Assembly: GCA_001898225.1 (NCBI GenBank)
Contig: MKTJ01000085.1
Span: 113,916-177,915 of the forward strand
DNA: 64,000 bases
Direction: 5' to 3'
Source of the DNA: Chloroflexi bacterium 54-19
GTDB taxonomy: Bacteria; Chloroflexota; Chloroflexia; Chloroheliales; Chloroheliaceae
In this document: positions 1-8,014 of the stretch, one piece after another
Layout of the letters: each line of letters begins with the position of its first letter
Numbering within the stretch: the first letter of the stretch is position 1
Program-made: the position numbers and the translations under genes
The notes under the pieces: generated by a model
Seen by the model: only the letters and a program-made list of their open reading frames with translations
Database searches by the model: none
Told to the model about the DNA's origin: nothing

Positions 1-423
1 CGCCAGTGGGCCGAGGAAGTATTGCAGGATGTTATGCTGACCGCCTGGAACGGCGCGGGTAACTTCCAGGGTCGAAGTAGTGTCAAGACCTGGCTATTTA
101 CAATCGCCCGGAACCAGGCCGTGAATGCCTACACCCGCCGCAAGCCCGGACCTGACCCACTCGACCCGGAAATGCCCGGCCTGGCCGGAGTCTCGCCGGA
201 GAAACTCCTGGAAAGGAGCCTGGACGGCGCAACTTTGCAGGAAGCCCTCTTGCAATTGCCGGAGGAGCAGCGCGAAACGCTCGAACTGCTCTTTTTCCAG
301 GAGCTTTCCCAGGCGGAGGTGGCTCAGGTCATGCGGGTAGCGCCCGGCACCATCAAGAGCCGTTTATCAAGAGCCAGGACCAATTTACGCAAGTTTTTTA
401 AGGTAAGGGAGGATTTTGAGTGA
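1..423 (+). CDS. ECF RNA polymerase sigma factor, 5'-truncated by window edge
   Basis: The frame is open from base 1, so the start lies outside the window. The visible part covers the end of region 2, with the AEEVLQDVMLTAW and KTWLFTIARNQAVNAY segments of sigma-70 regions 2.2-2.4. A linker follows, then a region 4 helix-turn-helix (ELSQAEVAQVMRVAPGTIKSRLSRARTNL). This is the usual ECF layout, and it would direct RNA polymerase to a small regulon. Its stop overlaps the GTG start of the next gene by four bases (GTGA at 420-423). That implies translational coupling with a zinc-finger anti-sigma protein, the standard ECF/anti-sigma pairing. The family is certain; the regulon is unknown. Confidence 0.93.
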   Translation, partial: RQWAEEVLQDVMLTAWNGAGNFQGRSSVKTWLFTIARNQAVNAYTRRKPGPDPLDPEMPGLAGVSPEKLLERSLDGATLQEALLQLPEEQRETLELLFFQELSQAEVAQVMRVAPGTIKSRLSRARTNLRKFFKVREDFE

Positions 424-2222
424 AAAACGACCATACCCAGGTGACGGATTTATTGCCTTTCTACGCTGCCGGGACGGCTGACCTGCCCGACCGAGTTTTG
501 GTGGAAGCTCATCTGCCCGGTTGCCTGGTCTGCCAGCGCGAGTTACAGGAGTGGCAGAAAATAGGCCGGAACGTGCGCTCCGTCATGGTCGCCTACCAGC
601 GCCAGCTTGAACTGCCGCCGCTCAAACTGCCCCTACCGACCCGGGCGGCCAGCCGCACAGCCTCTCCCACTTTGCCCGCCCACCATGAAGTTTACCGGAC
701 CCCAACCCTGACCGAACGGCTGACCGATAGGCTGGCTGCGTGGTTCAGGTTGGCCCCAAACCCGGCAAAGAAAGGGAATGTTTTTATGAGGGAATACTCC
801 ACGCGTGAGGAAGAAGATTTGGTAACTCTACCCCCGACCCGGCAGCGCGGTTTTTACCGGGCTCTGGTCGGCGGCCTGGTGACGGCCTGCCTGGTAGCGG
901 TGCTGGTGCTGGCTCTCGCCATCGCCAACCGGCCCGATACCTCACCGAACACCGCCAGCCAGCCGCAGGGCCAATTAGGTGCAAAGGCCACCCAGGCTGT
1001 ACCTACGGCAGTACCGACCCCCACTGTCCCGGCCAAACCGACCGGCGAGGTTACCACGGCGGCAGCCGCGGCTAATTCTGCCGGGTTTAGCGGCCAACTT
1101 GTCAGCAGCATCAAATTCAATCCGAACGCCGGGGCCAACCCATCCGTACCGGAAGTCCCCGGCCATACCAATGTAGCCGCTTCCCCGGACAGCCAAATGG
1201 TCGCTATTAGTGAGGAAGGGACGGTAAAACTTTTTAAGACCGCCGATGGCAGCCTCGTTAAAACGGTTGACCTGCCGGCCCAGTACAAAAGCAGCGTTAC
1301 CTGGGCTTTGCTGTCCTGGTCGCCGGATAGCCAGACCCTGGCTGTAAGCTACTATTACCAGCAGAAAGCCGGGCCGGAAGGTGTAACGTCACAGGTGCAG
1401 TTCTGGACCGCGCAGGGTGAGTTAAAGACCCAGCTGGCCGGGCTGACCGAGGAAGTGGATATTATCAACTGGTCGCCCGATGGCAACTATTTCCTGACTT
1501 CCAGCCACAGTTATAACGGCCAGAATGACGCTTTTAACCTGCAACTCTGGGACAAAAACGGCAAGCCGGTCCAGCGGCTGATGCAAAATGCCTCTATTCC
1601 ACCCATTCGGATTGCCTGGTCGCCGGACAGCCAGCTTATTGCGGCGACAGTCGAGAACGGTAACGTGGTCGGGCCGCTCTCCTTGCAACTGTGGCAGCCG
1701 GATGGCAAAGTGGTCGCCACTTATGACCAATTGCCCAAGGCTTCCGCCAACAGCCTGGCCTGGTCGCCGGACAGTCAGTCCCTGGCGGTCGGATTGGCGG
1801 CTCCTAGCGACAACCTGTGGATTTTTAACCGGCAGCAACTGCTTGCTAAAGCGGCCAAACCCTACGTGACCCTGGTCGGCCACATGGACATCGTCCTGGC
1901 GGTGGCATGGTCCGCCGATAGCAAGACCCTGGCAAGCAGTTCGGTTGACAACACTGTGCGGGTGTGGGATGTGGTAAGCGGCCACTCTACGGCTACCATC
2001 AAAGTCGGTCAGTTAAGCGAAATCGGGATAGCCTGGTCGCCGGATGGCAACCTCCTGGCGGTCGCGGCCAGCGGTCAGAATACCCTGGTCGTTGACAAGA
2101 CCGGCCAGACAGTCGCTACCCTAAAAGAGACCGGCAAGGTCGAATACCTGGGTTGGTCGAAGGATGGTAAGGTGCTGCAAAGCACGCTCGATACGGGCGC
2201 TTTCAATACCTGGCTAAAATAG
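420..2222 (+). CDS. Membrane anti-sigma factor with WD40 beta-propeller
   Basis: The 600-residue protein begins with an anti-sigma zinc-finger segment; His31, Cys35 and Cys38 form the Hx3Cx2C signature. A proline-rich linker follows, then one membrane span at about residues 145-169. After a low-complexity Ala/Thr/Pro stretch, about 350 residues carry repeated AWSPDSQ-like blades typical of WD40 propellers. By analogy with ECF systems, the N-terminus would hold the upstream sigma factor in the cytoplasm and the propeller would lie outside and could sense a ligand or partner. GTG at 420 is chosen because it overlaps the sigma stop codon. The architecture is read from sequence; the sensing role is inference. 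Confidence 0.85.
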   Translation: MKNDHTQVTDLLPFYAAGTADLPDRVLVEAHLPGCLVCQRELQEWQKIGRNVRSVMVAYQRQLELPPLKLPLPTRAASRTASPTLPAHHEVYRTPTLTERLTDRLAAWFRLAPNPAKKGNVFMREYSTREEEDLVTLPPTRQRGFYRALVGGLVTACLVAVLVLALAIANRPDTSPNTASQPQGQLGAKATQAVPTAVPTPTVPAKPTGEVTTAAAAANSAGFSGQLVSSIKFNPNAGANPSVPEVPGHTNVAASPDSQMVAISEEGTVKLFKTADGSLVKTVDLPAQYKSSVTWALLSWSPDSQTLAVSYYYQQKAGPEGVTSQVQFWTAQGELKTQLAGLTEEVDIINWSPDGNYFLTSSHSYNGQNDAFNLQLWDKNGKPVQRLMQNASIPPIRIAWSPDSQLIAATVENGNVVGPLSLQLWQPDGKVVATYDQLPKASANSLAWSPDSQSLAVGLAAPSDNLWIFNRQQLLAKAAKPYVTLVGHMDIVLAVAWSADSKTLASSSVDNTVRVWDVVSGHSTATIKVGQLSEIGIAWSPDGNLLAVAASGQNTLVVDKTGQTVATLKETGKVEYLGWSKDGKVLQSTLDTGAFNTWLK

Positions 2223-2243
2223 TCTCGTTTCAATATAAAAAAG

Positions 2244-2276
2244 TGGTCCGGTATAACGCCGGGCCATTTTTGTTTT
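2244..2276 (+). terminator. Rho-independent terminator after the sigma/anti-sigma pair
   Basis: An 8-bp stem TGGTCCGG / CCGGGCCA (one G-T pair) with a 7-base loop is followed by TTTTTGTTTT. Confidence 0.85.
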
Positions 2277-2374
2277 GAGCGATAAGGGAAAAGTTTTCCC
2301 AAGATTTAGAGATTTTGTTATTATGGTCCTACTTTATACCAAACAATGTTTATCCGTAAACAGAGGAAACGCCC

Positions 2375-3307
2375 ATGTCACTCGACCCCCAGGTCCAGGC
2401 TTATCTTGCAAGGCTGGCTTCGCTAAATATTCCTTCCAAATACGAACTCGGCCCCGAAAAAGTGCGCCAGCAAGCCAGGGCGGGGAGTTTTGCCCTATCC
2501 GGTGAGCCGCCCGCGATAGCCAAAGTTGAAGACCTGGTTGTTCCCGGCCCAACCGGGCAGGTACCGGTCAGGGTCTATACGCCTGCCGGGAGCGGACCTT
2601 TCCCGGCCCTGCTCTACAGTCACGGCGGCGGGTGGGTCAATTGTGACCTGGATACGCATGAGGTTATCTGCCGGAGCCTGGCAAACGGGGCGGGATGTAT
2701 CGTGGTGTCGGTGGATTATCGCCAGTCACCGGAGTACAAATTTCCGAGTGGGCTTGAGGATTGTTACGCGGTCCTGACCTGGTTGGCCGCTAGCGCCGCC
2801 GAGCTAAATGTTGACCCGGCCCGATTGGCGGTGGGTGGGGACAGTTCGGGCGGGAACTTCGCAGCGGCCCTGGCCCTTATGGCGCGGGATAGAGGCGGTC
2901 CCGACCTGGCCCTGCAACTTTTGATTTACCCGATTACCGATTTGCGGCTGGAAACTCCTTCGATGGCGCGCAACGGTACCGGATACGCCCTGACCGAAGA
3001 GGACATGGAATGGTACCGGGAGCAGTATATTCGCGACGAAGCCGACATCGAAAACCCGCTGGTCTCGCCGGGGCTGGCTGCCGATTTAACCGGTTTGCCA
3101 TCGGCCTTTATCCTGACCGCGGAGTTCGACCCGCTTGTTGATGAAGCCGAGATTTACGGGGAACGGCTGGCCGAGGCCGGGGTGCCGGTAAAAGTCTCGT
3201 GCTATGACGGGCAGATTCACGGCTTTGTACGGATGACCGCCGTTATCGACCGCAGCTATGTCGCCCTTGCTGAATGTAGCCAAGTCCTTAAATTAAGTTT
3301 TAAATAA
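2375..3307 (+). CDS. Alpha/beta hydrolase of the HSL (hormone-sensitive lipase) esterase family
   Basis: This 310-residue protein has the oxyanion motif HGGGW at about residues 83-87 and the nucleophile elbow GDSSGG at about 155-160. The expected triad partners are an Asp in EFDPLVDEAE near 252 and a His in QIHGF near 280. Length and motif spacing fit bacterial HSL-type carboxylesterases, which hydrolyse short acyl esters in the cytoplasm. The start has an upstream GAGGAAA. It stands alone, after a terminator and before an AT-rich region, so the physiological substrate cannot be read from context. Confidence 0.9.
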   Translation: MSLDPQVQAYLARLASLNIPSKYELGPEKVRQQARAGSFALSGEPPAIAKVEDLVVPGPTGQVPVRVYTPAGSGPFPALLYSHGGGWVNCDLDTHEVICRSLANGAGCIVVSVDYRQSPEYKFPSGLEDCYAVLTWLAASAAELNVDPARLAVGGDSSGGNFAAALALMARDRGGPDLALQLLIYPITDLRLETPSMARNGTGYALTEEDMEWYREQYIRDEADIENPLVSPGLAADLTGLPSAFILTAEFDPLVDEAEIYGERLAEAGVPVKVSCYDGQIHGFVRMTAVIDRSYVALAECSQVLKLSFK

Positions 3308-3385
3308 TCTATTTAAATACCCGTAAAGAAACCCTATAATACATATAGAGTATATAGATGTCCTTGCCCAATACTAAATATAGAG

Positions 3386-3414
3386 TTGACAGAGAAATAA
3401 GCCTAAAGTATACT
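3386..3414 (+). promoter_or_regulatory. Consensus sigma-70 type promoter
   Basis: TTGACA at 3386-3391 and TATACT at 3409-3414 are separated by exactly 17 bases. Transcription would start near 3421, at the first stem of the structured region that follows and about 370 bases ahead of the DUF2188 gene. Confidence 0.75.
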
Positions 3415-3417
3415 CTA

Positions 3418-3608
3418 TTTGAGTAATAGGAAACTTTATTTTGAACGAAGGTTTTTCAGTTACTCAAAAAGAACCGCCCTTGCTATCATTAGTTAGTAGC
3501 TAAAGATAGCATGCCCATAGAGTTTATAGGCAAGGCGGCTCGGAAATTAACAAAGAGTTTCTTTAAGTCGAATACCCTTGTGTTAATTTGATATTTGGAA
3601 CATATCAA
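3418..3608 (+). ncRNA. Candidate structured RNA or long structured 5' leader
   Basis: Four stem-loops follow the promoter. Stem 1 is TTTGAGTAA (3418-3426) with TTACTCAAA (3460-3468). Stem 2 is CCGCC(C)TTGC (3474-3483) with GCAAGGCGG (3530-3538); it encloses an 11-bp hairpin with one mismatch (3482-3492 / 3500-3510). Stem 3 is AAATTAACA (3544-3552) with TGTTAATTT (3581-3589). Stem 4 is TTGATAT (3588-3594) with ATATCAA (3602-3608) and shares two bases with stem 3. No convincing reading frame covers the region. I do not recognise a known RNA family. It could be an independent small RNA or the leader of the DUF2188 gene. Confidence 0.5.
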
Positions 3609-3789
3609 TTATGTCACAACTTCGGAACTACTGCAATTCTTTTTATTATTCTGAGTCGTACCCACTCTGACGGTTCCTCCTTTTATCTGCAATAAGAATA
3701 GCAATTTTGAAGACAAGCTTTAGAATGCCTAACTTTAGTTTGTCTCTTAACGGCTTTTCTTAATAGCCATTTTAGGAAAGGAAAAAGAA
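3609..3789 (+). other. AT-rich stretch before the DUF2188 gene
   Basis: No gene is visible between the stem-loop region and the DUF2188 start. Together with 3308-3385 it is clearly more AT-rich than the flanking genes. GGAAAGGAAAAAGAA just before 3790 is the ribosome-binding region. Confidence 0.6.
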
Positions 3790-4026
3790 ATGGCTAAAAA
3801 TCAACATGTAGTTCCTCGAAATGGTGGGGAACAATGGGCAGTACAGGGTGAAGGAAATAGCCGTGCTAGTAGCCTTCACAATACTCAACGAGAAGCTATT
3901 GCTGCGGCTCGTGAGATTGCTCGGAACCAGCAATCTGAGCTCTTAATCCACGGTCAGAACGGCCAGATTCGGAGCAGGGATAGCTACGGTAACGACCCAA
4001 ACCCGCCCCGTGATAAAGACTCCTAA
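3790..4026 (+). CDS. DUF2188 family small protein
   Basis: This 78-residue protein matches the DUF2188 pattern: an N-terminal HVVPRNGGEQWAVQGEGNSR strand region, a helix rich in AIAAAREIARNQ, and a strand ELLIHGQNGQIRSRDSYGND. Small proteins of this family are widespread and of unknown function. A purine-rich ribosome-binding site (GGAAAGG) lies about 8 bases before the ATG. The gene follows a consensus promoter and an unusual 370-base structured leader, and it ends in its own terminator, so it is probably a single-gene unit. Confidence 0.8.
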   Translation: MAKNQHVVPRNGGEQWAVQGEGNSRASSLHNTQREAIAAAREIARNQQSELLIHGQNGQIRSRDSYGNDPNPPRDKDS

Positions 4027-4044
4027 TTTATAGGAGTTTGGAAT

Positions 4045-4078
4045 AAGGTCTTGCTGATTATATTATTGGCAAGACCTT
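4045..4078. terminator. Hairpin terminator between convergent genes
   Basis: A 10-bp perfect stem AAGGTCTTGC / GCAAGACCTT has a 14-base loop and is followed by TTCCATTTT on the plus strand. It lies between the DUF2188 gene and the convergent DeoR gene and could serve both strands. Confidence 0.75.
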
Positions 4079-4085
4079 TTCCATT

Positions 4086-4841
4086 TTAACCCCGCAAAAC
4101 CGTGAGGCCAATGGCCCGGTAAGGGTCTAATATTTCCTCCGAAACCCCGCTTTCGGTGACGAGGTGGGTAATTTCACCGATAGGCCCGACAATGTACTGG
4201 GCGGCGGTATTGAGTTTTTCCTCGGAAGCCAGGGCCACGACCTCGGTGGCGCTGGCAAGCATGGCCCGTTTGACCTCGGCCTCGTCCATATTTGGCACGC
4301 TGATGCCAACCTCAGGATGAAGACTACATATCCCCAAAATCAAAATATCAGCTCGAAAGCTACGCAATTTATCAACAGGATCAAGACCAACCGTGACCTG
4401 GGCATTCTTATAGATTTTTCCTCCCAGCATGAACACCTCGATTTTAGGATAATCAGCCAGGGCCACGGCTATAGGTGGGCTGTTGGTAATAATGGTCGCC
4501 TGTAGACCGGGCGGCAGATTTTGCGCAACCAGTAAATTGGTCGTGCCCCCGTCCAGGATGATAACCTGCCCATCCCGGATAAACTGTACGGCTACCCGGG
4601 CTAACCCGGCCTTAACCTCGGCCCCCTGGTGCTGGCGGGCTATAAAATTAGCCGTTTCGGGCGCTCTCAGCAGGGCACCACCGTGGACGCGCTGGATGTA
4701 TTTTTCTTCGGCCAGGTCGTTGAGGTCGCGCCGTATGGTATCTTCCGAAACCTCAAGTTTATCACTGAGAGCCGAGGCCATTACCTTGCCTTCACGCCGC
4801 AAAATCTCCAGGATACGTTGCTGTCTTTCTTCTTTAAGCAT
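4086..4841 (-). CDS. DeoR/GlpR-family transcriptional regulator
   Basis: The 251-residue protein has the N-terminal winged HTH of the family (RQQRILEILRREGKV, then SEDTIRRDLNDLAEE and IQRVHGGALL). A C-terminal sugar-phosphate sensor domain follows, with IILDGGTTN and related segments. Such regulators usually repress a neighbouring sugar-catabolic or transport gene and respond to a phosphorylated sugar. The gene is divergent from an MFS transporter, and the shared region holds three 10-base-phased repeats that could be its operator. No clear ribosome-binding site precedes the ATG, so the message may have a very short leader. Confidence 0.9.
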   Translation of the reverse strand: MLKEERQQRILEILRREGKVMASALSDKLEVSEDTIRRDLNDLAEEKYIQRVHGGALLRAPETANFIARQHQGAEVKAGLARVAVQFIRDGQVIILDGGTTNLLVAQNLPPGLQATIITNSPPIAVALADYPKIEVFMLGGKIYKNAQVTVGLDPVDKLRSFRADILILGICSLHPEVGISVPNMDEAEVKRAMLASATEVVALASEEKLNTAAQYIVGPIGEITHLVTESGVSEEILDPYRAIGLTVLRG

Positions 4842-4850
4842 TTAGATTTA

Positions 4851-4880
4851 GCGTCTTTCTGCGTTTATATGCGTTTTTAA
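4851..4880. promoter_or_regulatory. Candidate DeoR operator: three 10-bp phased direct repeats
   Basis: GCGTCTTTCT, GCGTTTATAT and GCGTTTTTAA follow each other without a gap. They lie directly between the DeoR start codon and the transporter promoter. One-helical-turn direct repeats suit a DeoR-family oligomer. Confidence 0.45.
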
Positions 4881-4884
4881 CCCA

Positions 4885-4913
4885 TTGATTATTCTGGTTT
4901 TTGCGGTTATTAT
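4885..4913 (+). promoter_or_regulatory. Promoter of the MFS transporter gene
   Basis: TTGATT at 4885-4890 and TATTAT at 4908-4913 are 17 bases apart. The phased GCGT repeats end 4 bases upstream of the -35 box. Confidence 0.5.
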
Positions 4914-5006
4914 ATACAGGTGCATTGTAAATAAGCAAACCTGCCCGGTCAAGGTTTTCTCACAACCCAACCTGACAGGTCGAAAAATAGGGGTAACTTA
5001 AATTCG

Positions 5007-6218
5007 ATGGCAGAAACAATCAACGGCCCGACCACTTCCGCACGGACCACTTCCCTCAAACTTCAAATCGCCCTGGCCTTTTTCGCCTTTATCCTGATTG
5101 GCGCGGCGGAAGGGGGCGTGGGTGTCCTTATTCCCAGCCTGCGCGGGTTTTACGGGATTGACAAAGGAACGGTTAGTTTCATCTTTTTGTTTGGGACCAG
5201 CGGCTATTTGCTGGCGGCCTTCAGCAGTGGACCACTCACCGAGCGGCTCGGTCACAAAGCCTTCTTGATGCTGGGGGTGTGCATCTTCCTGGCCGGGGCG
5301 GTCACGGTCAGCCTGACCCCACCTTTCGCGGTGGTGGCGGTTATCTGGCTTTTGATAGGGTGCGGTATTGCCATGATAGATGCCGGGTTGAACTCATATG
5401 TCGCCTCACTGCCCCGCCCGGCCCGGTTGCTAAATTTTCTGCATGCCTTTTACGGGATTGGGGCACTCCTCGGCCCGGCGGTGGCCTCGACCATCCTGGC
5501 TTTCAACCTGAGTTGGAATTTAACTTACCTGGTCTGGATAACCCTGGGATTATTAGCGCTGGCTGGTTTCGCCCTTCTATACAACACCAGTACAGGTGAT
5601 ACCCAAACCGAAACAGAGGCAAAACCGGTTGGGAACCCCCTGGGTCAGATCCTTAAGATGCGGCTTATCTGGATTGCGGCTTTTTTCCTGGTCTTTTATG
5701 TTGGCACCGAGGTAAGCCTGGGCAACTGGTCGTATAGCTATCTGACCGAGTGGCGGCACGAACCGACCATTTTGTCGGGCTACTTTATTACGGGTTACTG
5801 GTTGGGCCTGACCATCGGGCGGCTAACCCTGGCTAACCTGGCCGAACGGCTGGGCAACAAACGGCTGATTCAGCTATGCCTGGTCGGGGTGGTCGCCGGG
5901 GTGTTAATCATCTGGGTCTTCCCCGCAACCTGGGTCTCGGCCTTTGGTCTGTTGCTGGCCGGGTTTAGCCTTGGCCCGATTTTTCCGACCACTATCGCAA
6001 TAATCTCAGACCTGCTGCCGGTTTCGCTGCGGAGTAGCGCAATTGGATTTGTTATCAGCCTGGGGAGCATGGGTGCGGCTTTACTACCCTGGATAGCCGG
6101 GAACCTGGCCGAACAGGCCGGGCTTTGGACCCTGATGCCTTACGTTATTGTCACTACCGCGATAATGCTGGGTCTCTGGCTGGGTTTGCAGGCGCTAACG
6201 GTGGTCAAACATCGCTAA
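5007..6218 (+). CDS. Major facilitator superfamily transporter
   Basis: The 403-residue protein is hydrophobic throughout, with about twelve predicted membrane spans in two halves separated by a polar loop near residue 200 (TGDTQTETEAKPVG). The first half has the MFS-like loop GPLTERLGHKAF after span 2, and GRLTLANLAERLGNK is the equivalent loop in the second half. The layout resembles sugar or small-metabolite permeases, but no residue fixes the substrate. Its divergence from a DeoR-type regulator suggests a sugar-related substrate under that regulator's control. This is inferred from context only. Confidence 0.88.
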   Translation: MAETINGPTTSARTTSLKLQIALAFFAFILIGAAEGGVGVLIPSLRGFYGIDKGTVSFIFLFGTSGYLLAAFSSGPLTERLGHKAFLMLGVCIFLAGAVTVSLTPPFAVVAVIWLLIGCGIAMIDAGLNSYVASLPRPARLLNFLHAFYGIGALLGPAVASTILAFNLSWNLTYLVWITLGLLALAGFALLYNTSTGDTQTETEAKPVGNPLGQILKMRLIWIAAFFLVFYVGTEVSLGNWSYSYLTEWRHEPTILSGYFITGYWLGLTIGRLTLANLAERLGNKRLIQLCLVGVVAGVLIIWVFPATWVSAFGLLLAGFSLGPIFPTTIAIISDLLPVSLRSSAIGFVISLGSMGAALLPWIAGNLAEQAGLWTLMPYVIVTTAIMLGLWLGLQALTVVKHR

Positions 6219-6233
6219 AATCTTTAGAGTTAA

Positions 6234-6259
6234 GCCCTAAATAACGTTGACTTTAGGGC
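6234..6259. other. Hairpin between the transporter gene and tRNA-Lys
   Basis: GCCCTAAA and TTTAGGGC form a perfect 8-bp stem with a 10-base loop. It has no T tract and overlaps the -35 box of the tRNA promoter. Confidence 0.5.
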
Positions 6260-6275
6260 CGGGGTACTGTATAAT
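6247..6275 (+). promoter_or_regulatory. Promoter of tRNA-Lys
   Basis: TTGACT (6247-6252) and TATAAT (6270-6275) have a 17-base spacer and end 15 bases before the tRNA 5' end. This is a near-perfect sigma-70 promoter. Confidence 0.85.
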
Positions 6276-6290
6276 TCCGTTTGCCTTTAT

Positions 6291-6363
6291 GGATCGCTAG
6301 CTCAACTGGCAGAGCAACTGACTCTTAATCAGTGGGTTCAGAGTTCGAGTCTCTGGCGATCCA
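6291..6363 (+). tRNA. tRNA-Lys, anticodon CTT
   Basis: All stems fold. The acceptor is GGATCGC / GCGATCC with discriminator A, the D stem is GCTC / GAGC, the anticodon stem is ACTGA / TCAGT around loop CTCTTAA (anticodon CTT), and the T stem is CAGAG / CTCTG around TTCGAGT. The 3' CCA is not encoded. A T run follows. An integrase gene begins 70 bases downstream, so the 3' half of this tRNA is the likely attachment site. Confidence 0.97.
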
Positions 6364-6432
6364 TTTTTCCCTTTTGCAAAGCCCTGAATAGAGACTGTTT
6401 TGTTGCGTCGCCCCTCAAAAAAGGGGTGAAAA

Positions 6433-7719
6433 ATGATAACCAGAGCAAATGTCTCTCAAAAAATCCCTCCGAAAAATACCAGGAATTCGAAGGGTTTTTC
6501 TGATTCTGCCACATCAATTCCCGGTGCCTCCTGTGGTGCCGGCCCTTCTTCCGCCAGCCCTTCCCCGGCTACCTCAACTAAGGTAGTAAAGACTGACTCC
6601 TCCTCAACCGCTTCCTCCTCAGCCCCCCTTCCCGCTTCAAGAGGGGCCCTGGCAGTCTTACCGCTCCCTGCTACCCAGGAGTGTCCTTTTAACCGCCTGA
6701 TTGATGAGTTTGTGATCTCGTGCCGGGCCGATGGCCTCAGCCCTAAAACTCTTTCCGACTACACTTCAAAGTTGCCCAAGTTTCGGTGGTGGTGGGTTGA
6801 TTACTCCAAAAACGCCGAGAAACTGGGCGTCCATCCCCGCTACGTTACCACCAAAGAAGCCCGGGCTTTTGCGGCTTACCTGCGCGAACCGCAAGCCTTT
6901 CGGTGGGGGATTGCTCAGAAAGGAGCAAAGAATAAGTTTGAACTCTCCCCTTTCTCGGTTAATTCTTATGGTCGTGCCATAAAAGCCTTTTTCAACTGGC
7001 TGGAGCGCGAGCAGTATATTGAACAAACTCCCTTTAATAAGAGCGTCAAATTCACAAACCGCCACAAACAGGACCGTATCATCAAGCGAGTAGAGACCGA
7101 AGAGCTGGCCCGTCTTTTCGACTACCTGGCCGACCCTGACCTCTGCCAGACTTTCCCGGGTATCCGCAACCTGGCGATGATCTCTTTCCTCCTGGATACC
7201 GGTATCCGAAAAGGCGAACTGCTATCTTTACGACTGGGTAACCTGAACCTGGATCAAAATCGCTGTGTGGTGAGAGGAAAGACTGGTCAACGCCTGGTGC
7301 CTTTCAGCCAGCCCTGCCGTGACACCTTAAGGCGTTATTTGCAGCATTCGCTCTATCCCGGGGTAGCCCGATCCGAGGGTATTAAAGCGGCTGAAACAGC
7401 CCTTTGGCTGACCCATGAAGGCAAAGAGCTATCTTATAACGGTTTTAGCCAAGTGGTACGGAAAATAGTTCAAGAGAGCGGAGTGAAGTTTCACGCTCAC
7501 CGTCTCCGGCATACATTTGCTACCCTTATGGCCAGCCGGGTATCTGTCTTTGACCTAAAAGAGCTGATGGGCCACACTTCGGTTACCACGACCCAGATTT
7601 ACGTCCAGCAAAATCCCGAACATCTCGCCCAGGTCCAGCGGGTCAATTCACCCCTGGCGACTCTTCCACTCCAGCATCCAATTAAGCGCGGCCGAGGCCG
7701 CCCCAGGCAGCGTATTTAG
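6433..7719 (+). CDS. Tyrosine recombinase / integrase
   Basis: This 428-residue protein has a disordered Ser/Thr/Pro-rich N-terminal stretch of about 75 residues. A SAM-like core-binding domain follows (from about residue 80, NRLIDEFVISCRADGLSPKT), then a catalytic domain. The catalytic set is complete: Arg259 (DTGIRKGEL), Lys283, His356 and Arg359 (HRLRH), His381 (MGHTS) and the nucleophile Tyr390 (QIYVQQ). GGGGTGAAAA precedes the ATG. It could be an XerC/D-like or an integrative-element integrase. Its position just downstream of a tRNA gene and ahead of AT-rich accessory DNA favours the element integrase. Confidence 0.92.
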   Translation: MITRANVSQKIPPKNTRNSKGFSDSATSIPGASCGAGPSSASPSPATSTKVVKTDSSSTASSSAPLPASRGALAVLPLPATQECPFNRLIDEFVISCRADGLSPKTLSDYTSKLPKFRWWWVDYSKNAEKLGVHPRYVTTKEARAFAAYLREPQAFRWGIAQKGAKNKFELSPFSVNSYGRAIKAFFNWLEREQYIEQTPFNKSVKFTNRHKQDRIIKRVETEELARLFDYLADPDLCQTFPGIRNLAMISFLLDTGIRKGELLSLRLGNLNLDQNRCVVRGKTGQRLVPFSQPCRDTLRRYLQHSLYPGVARSEGIKAAETALWLTHEGKELSYNGFSQVVRKIVQESGVKFHAHRLRHTFATLMASRVSVFDLKELMGHTSVTTTQIYVQQNPEHLAQVQRVNSPLATLPLQHPIKRGRGRPRQRI

Positions 7720-7974
7720 CTATTATTAACTGGAAAGCGGTTTATGCTATGTTGGAAACCGGTAATTGCGATAGGTGAATTACTTTTTCTTAAAAATCGG
7801 TTCGATGGCCCAGCTTTCATAGGGCGGCCTTTTAAAACCCAAGTTTAGAGGTTTATTGAGGTTGGGATACTTAGAAAACTCTCTCTTTATCCTGAAACAG
7901 GATAAACCCACATGCTCTTTCTTCAAATGCTTTTACTTTTAGATAATAAAAGTGCTCTTTCTTTAGAAAATAAA
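7720..7974. other. AT-rich intergenic stretch with a small hairpin
   Basis: No gene is visible. TTTATCCTG / CAGGATAAA (7886-7894 and 7898-7906) form a 9-bp hairpin with a 3-base loop. The motif TGCTCTTTCTT occurs twice shortly after it. Confidence 0.5.
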
Positions 7975-7995
7975 AGCGGCGAATTATTCGCCGCT
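7975..7995 (-). terminator. Terminator of the first small HTH gene
   Basis: AGCGGCGAA / TTCGCCGCT form a perfect 9-bp stem with a 3-base loop. Read on the minus strand it is followed by TTTTATTTTCT, 20 bases after the HTH gene stop. Confidence 0.8.
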
Positions 7996-8014
7996 GGTTA
8001 TTTGTTTTTCCCTT

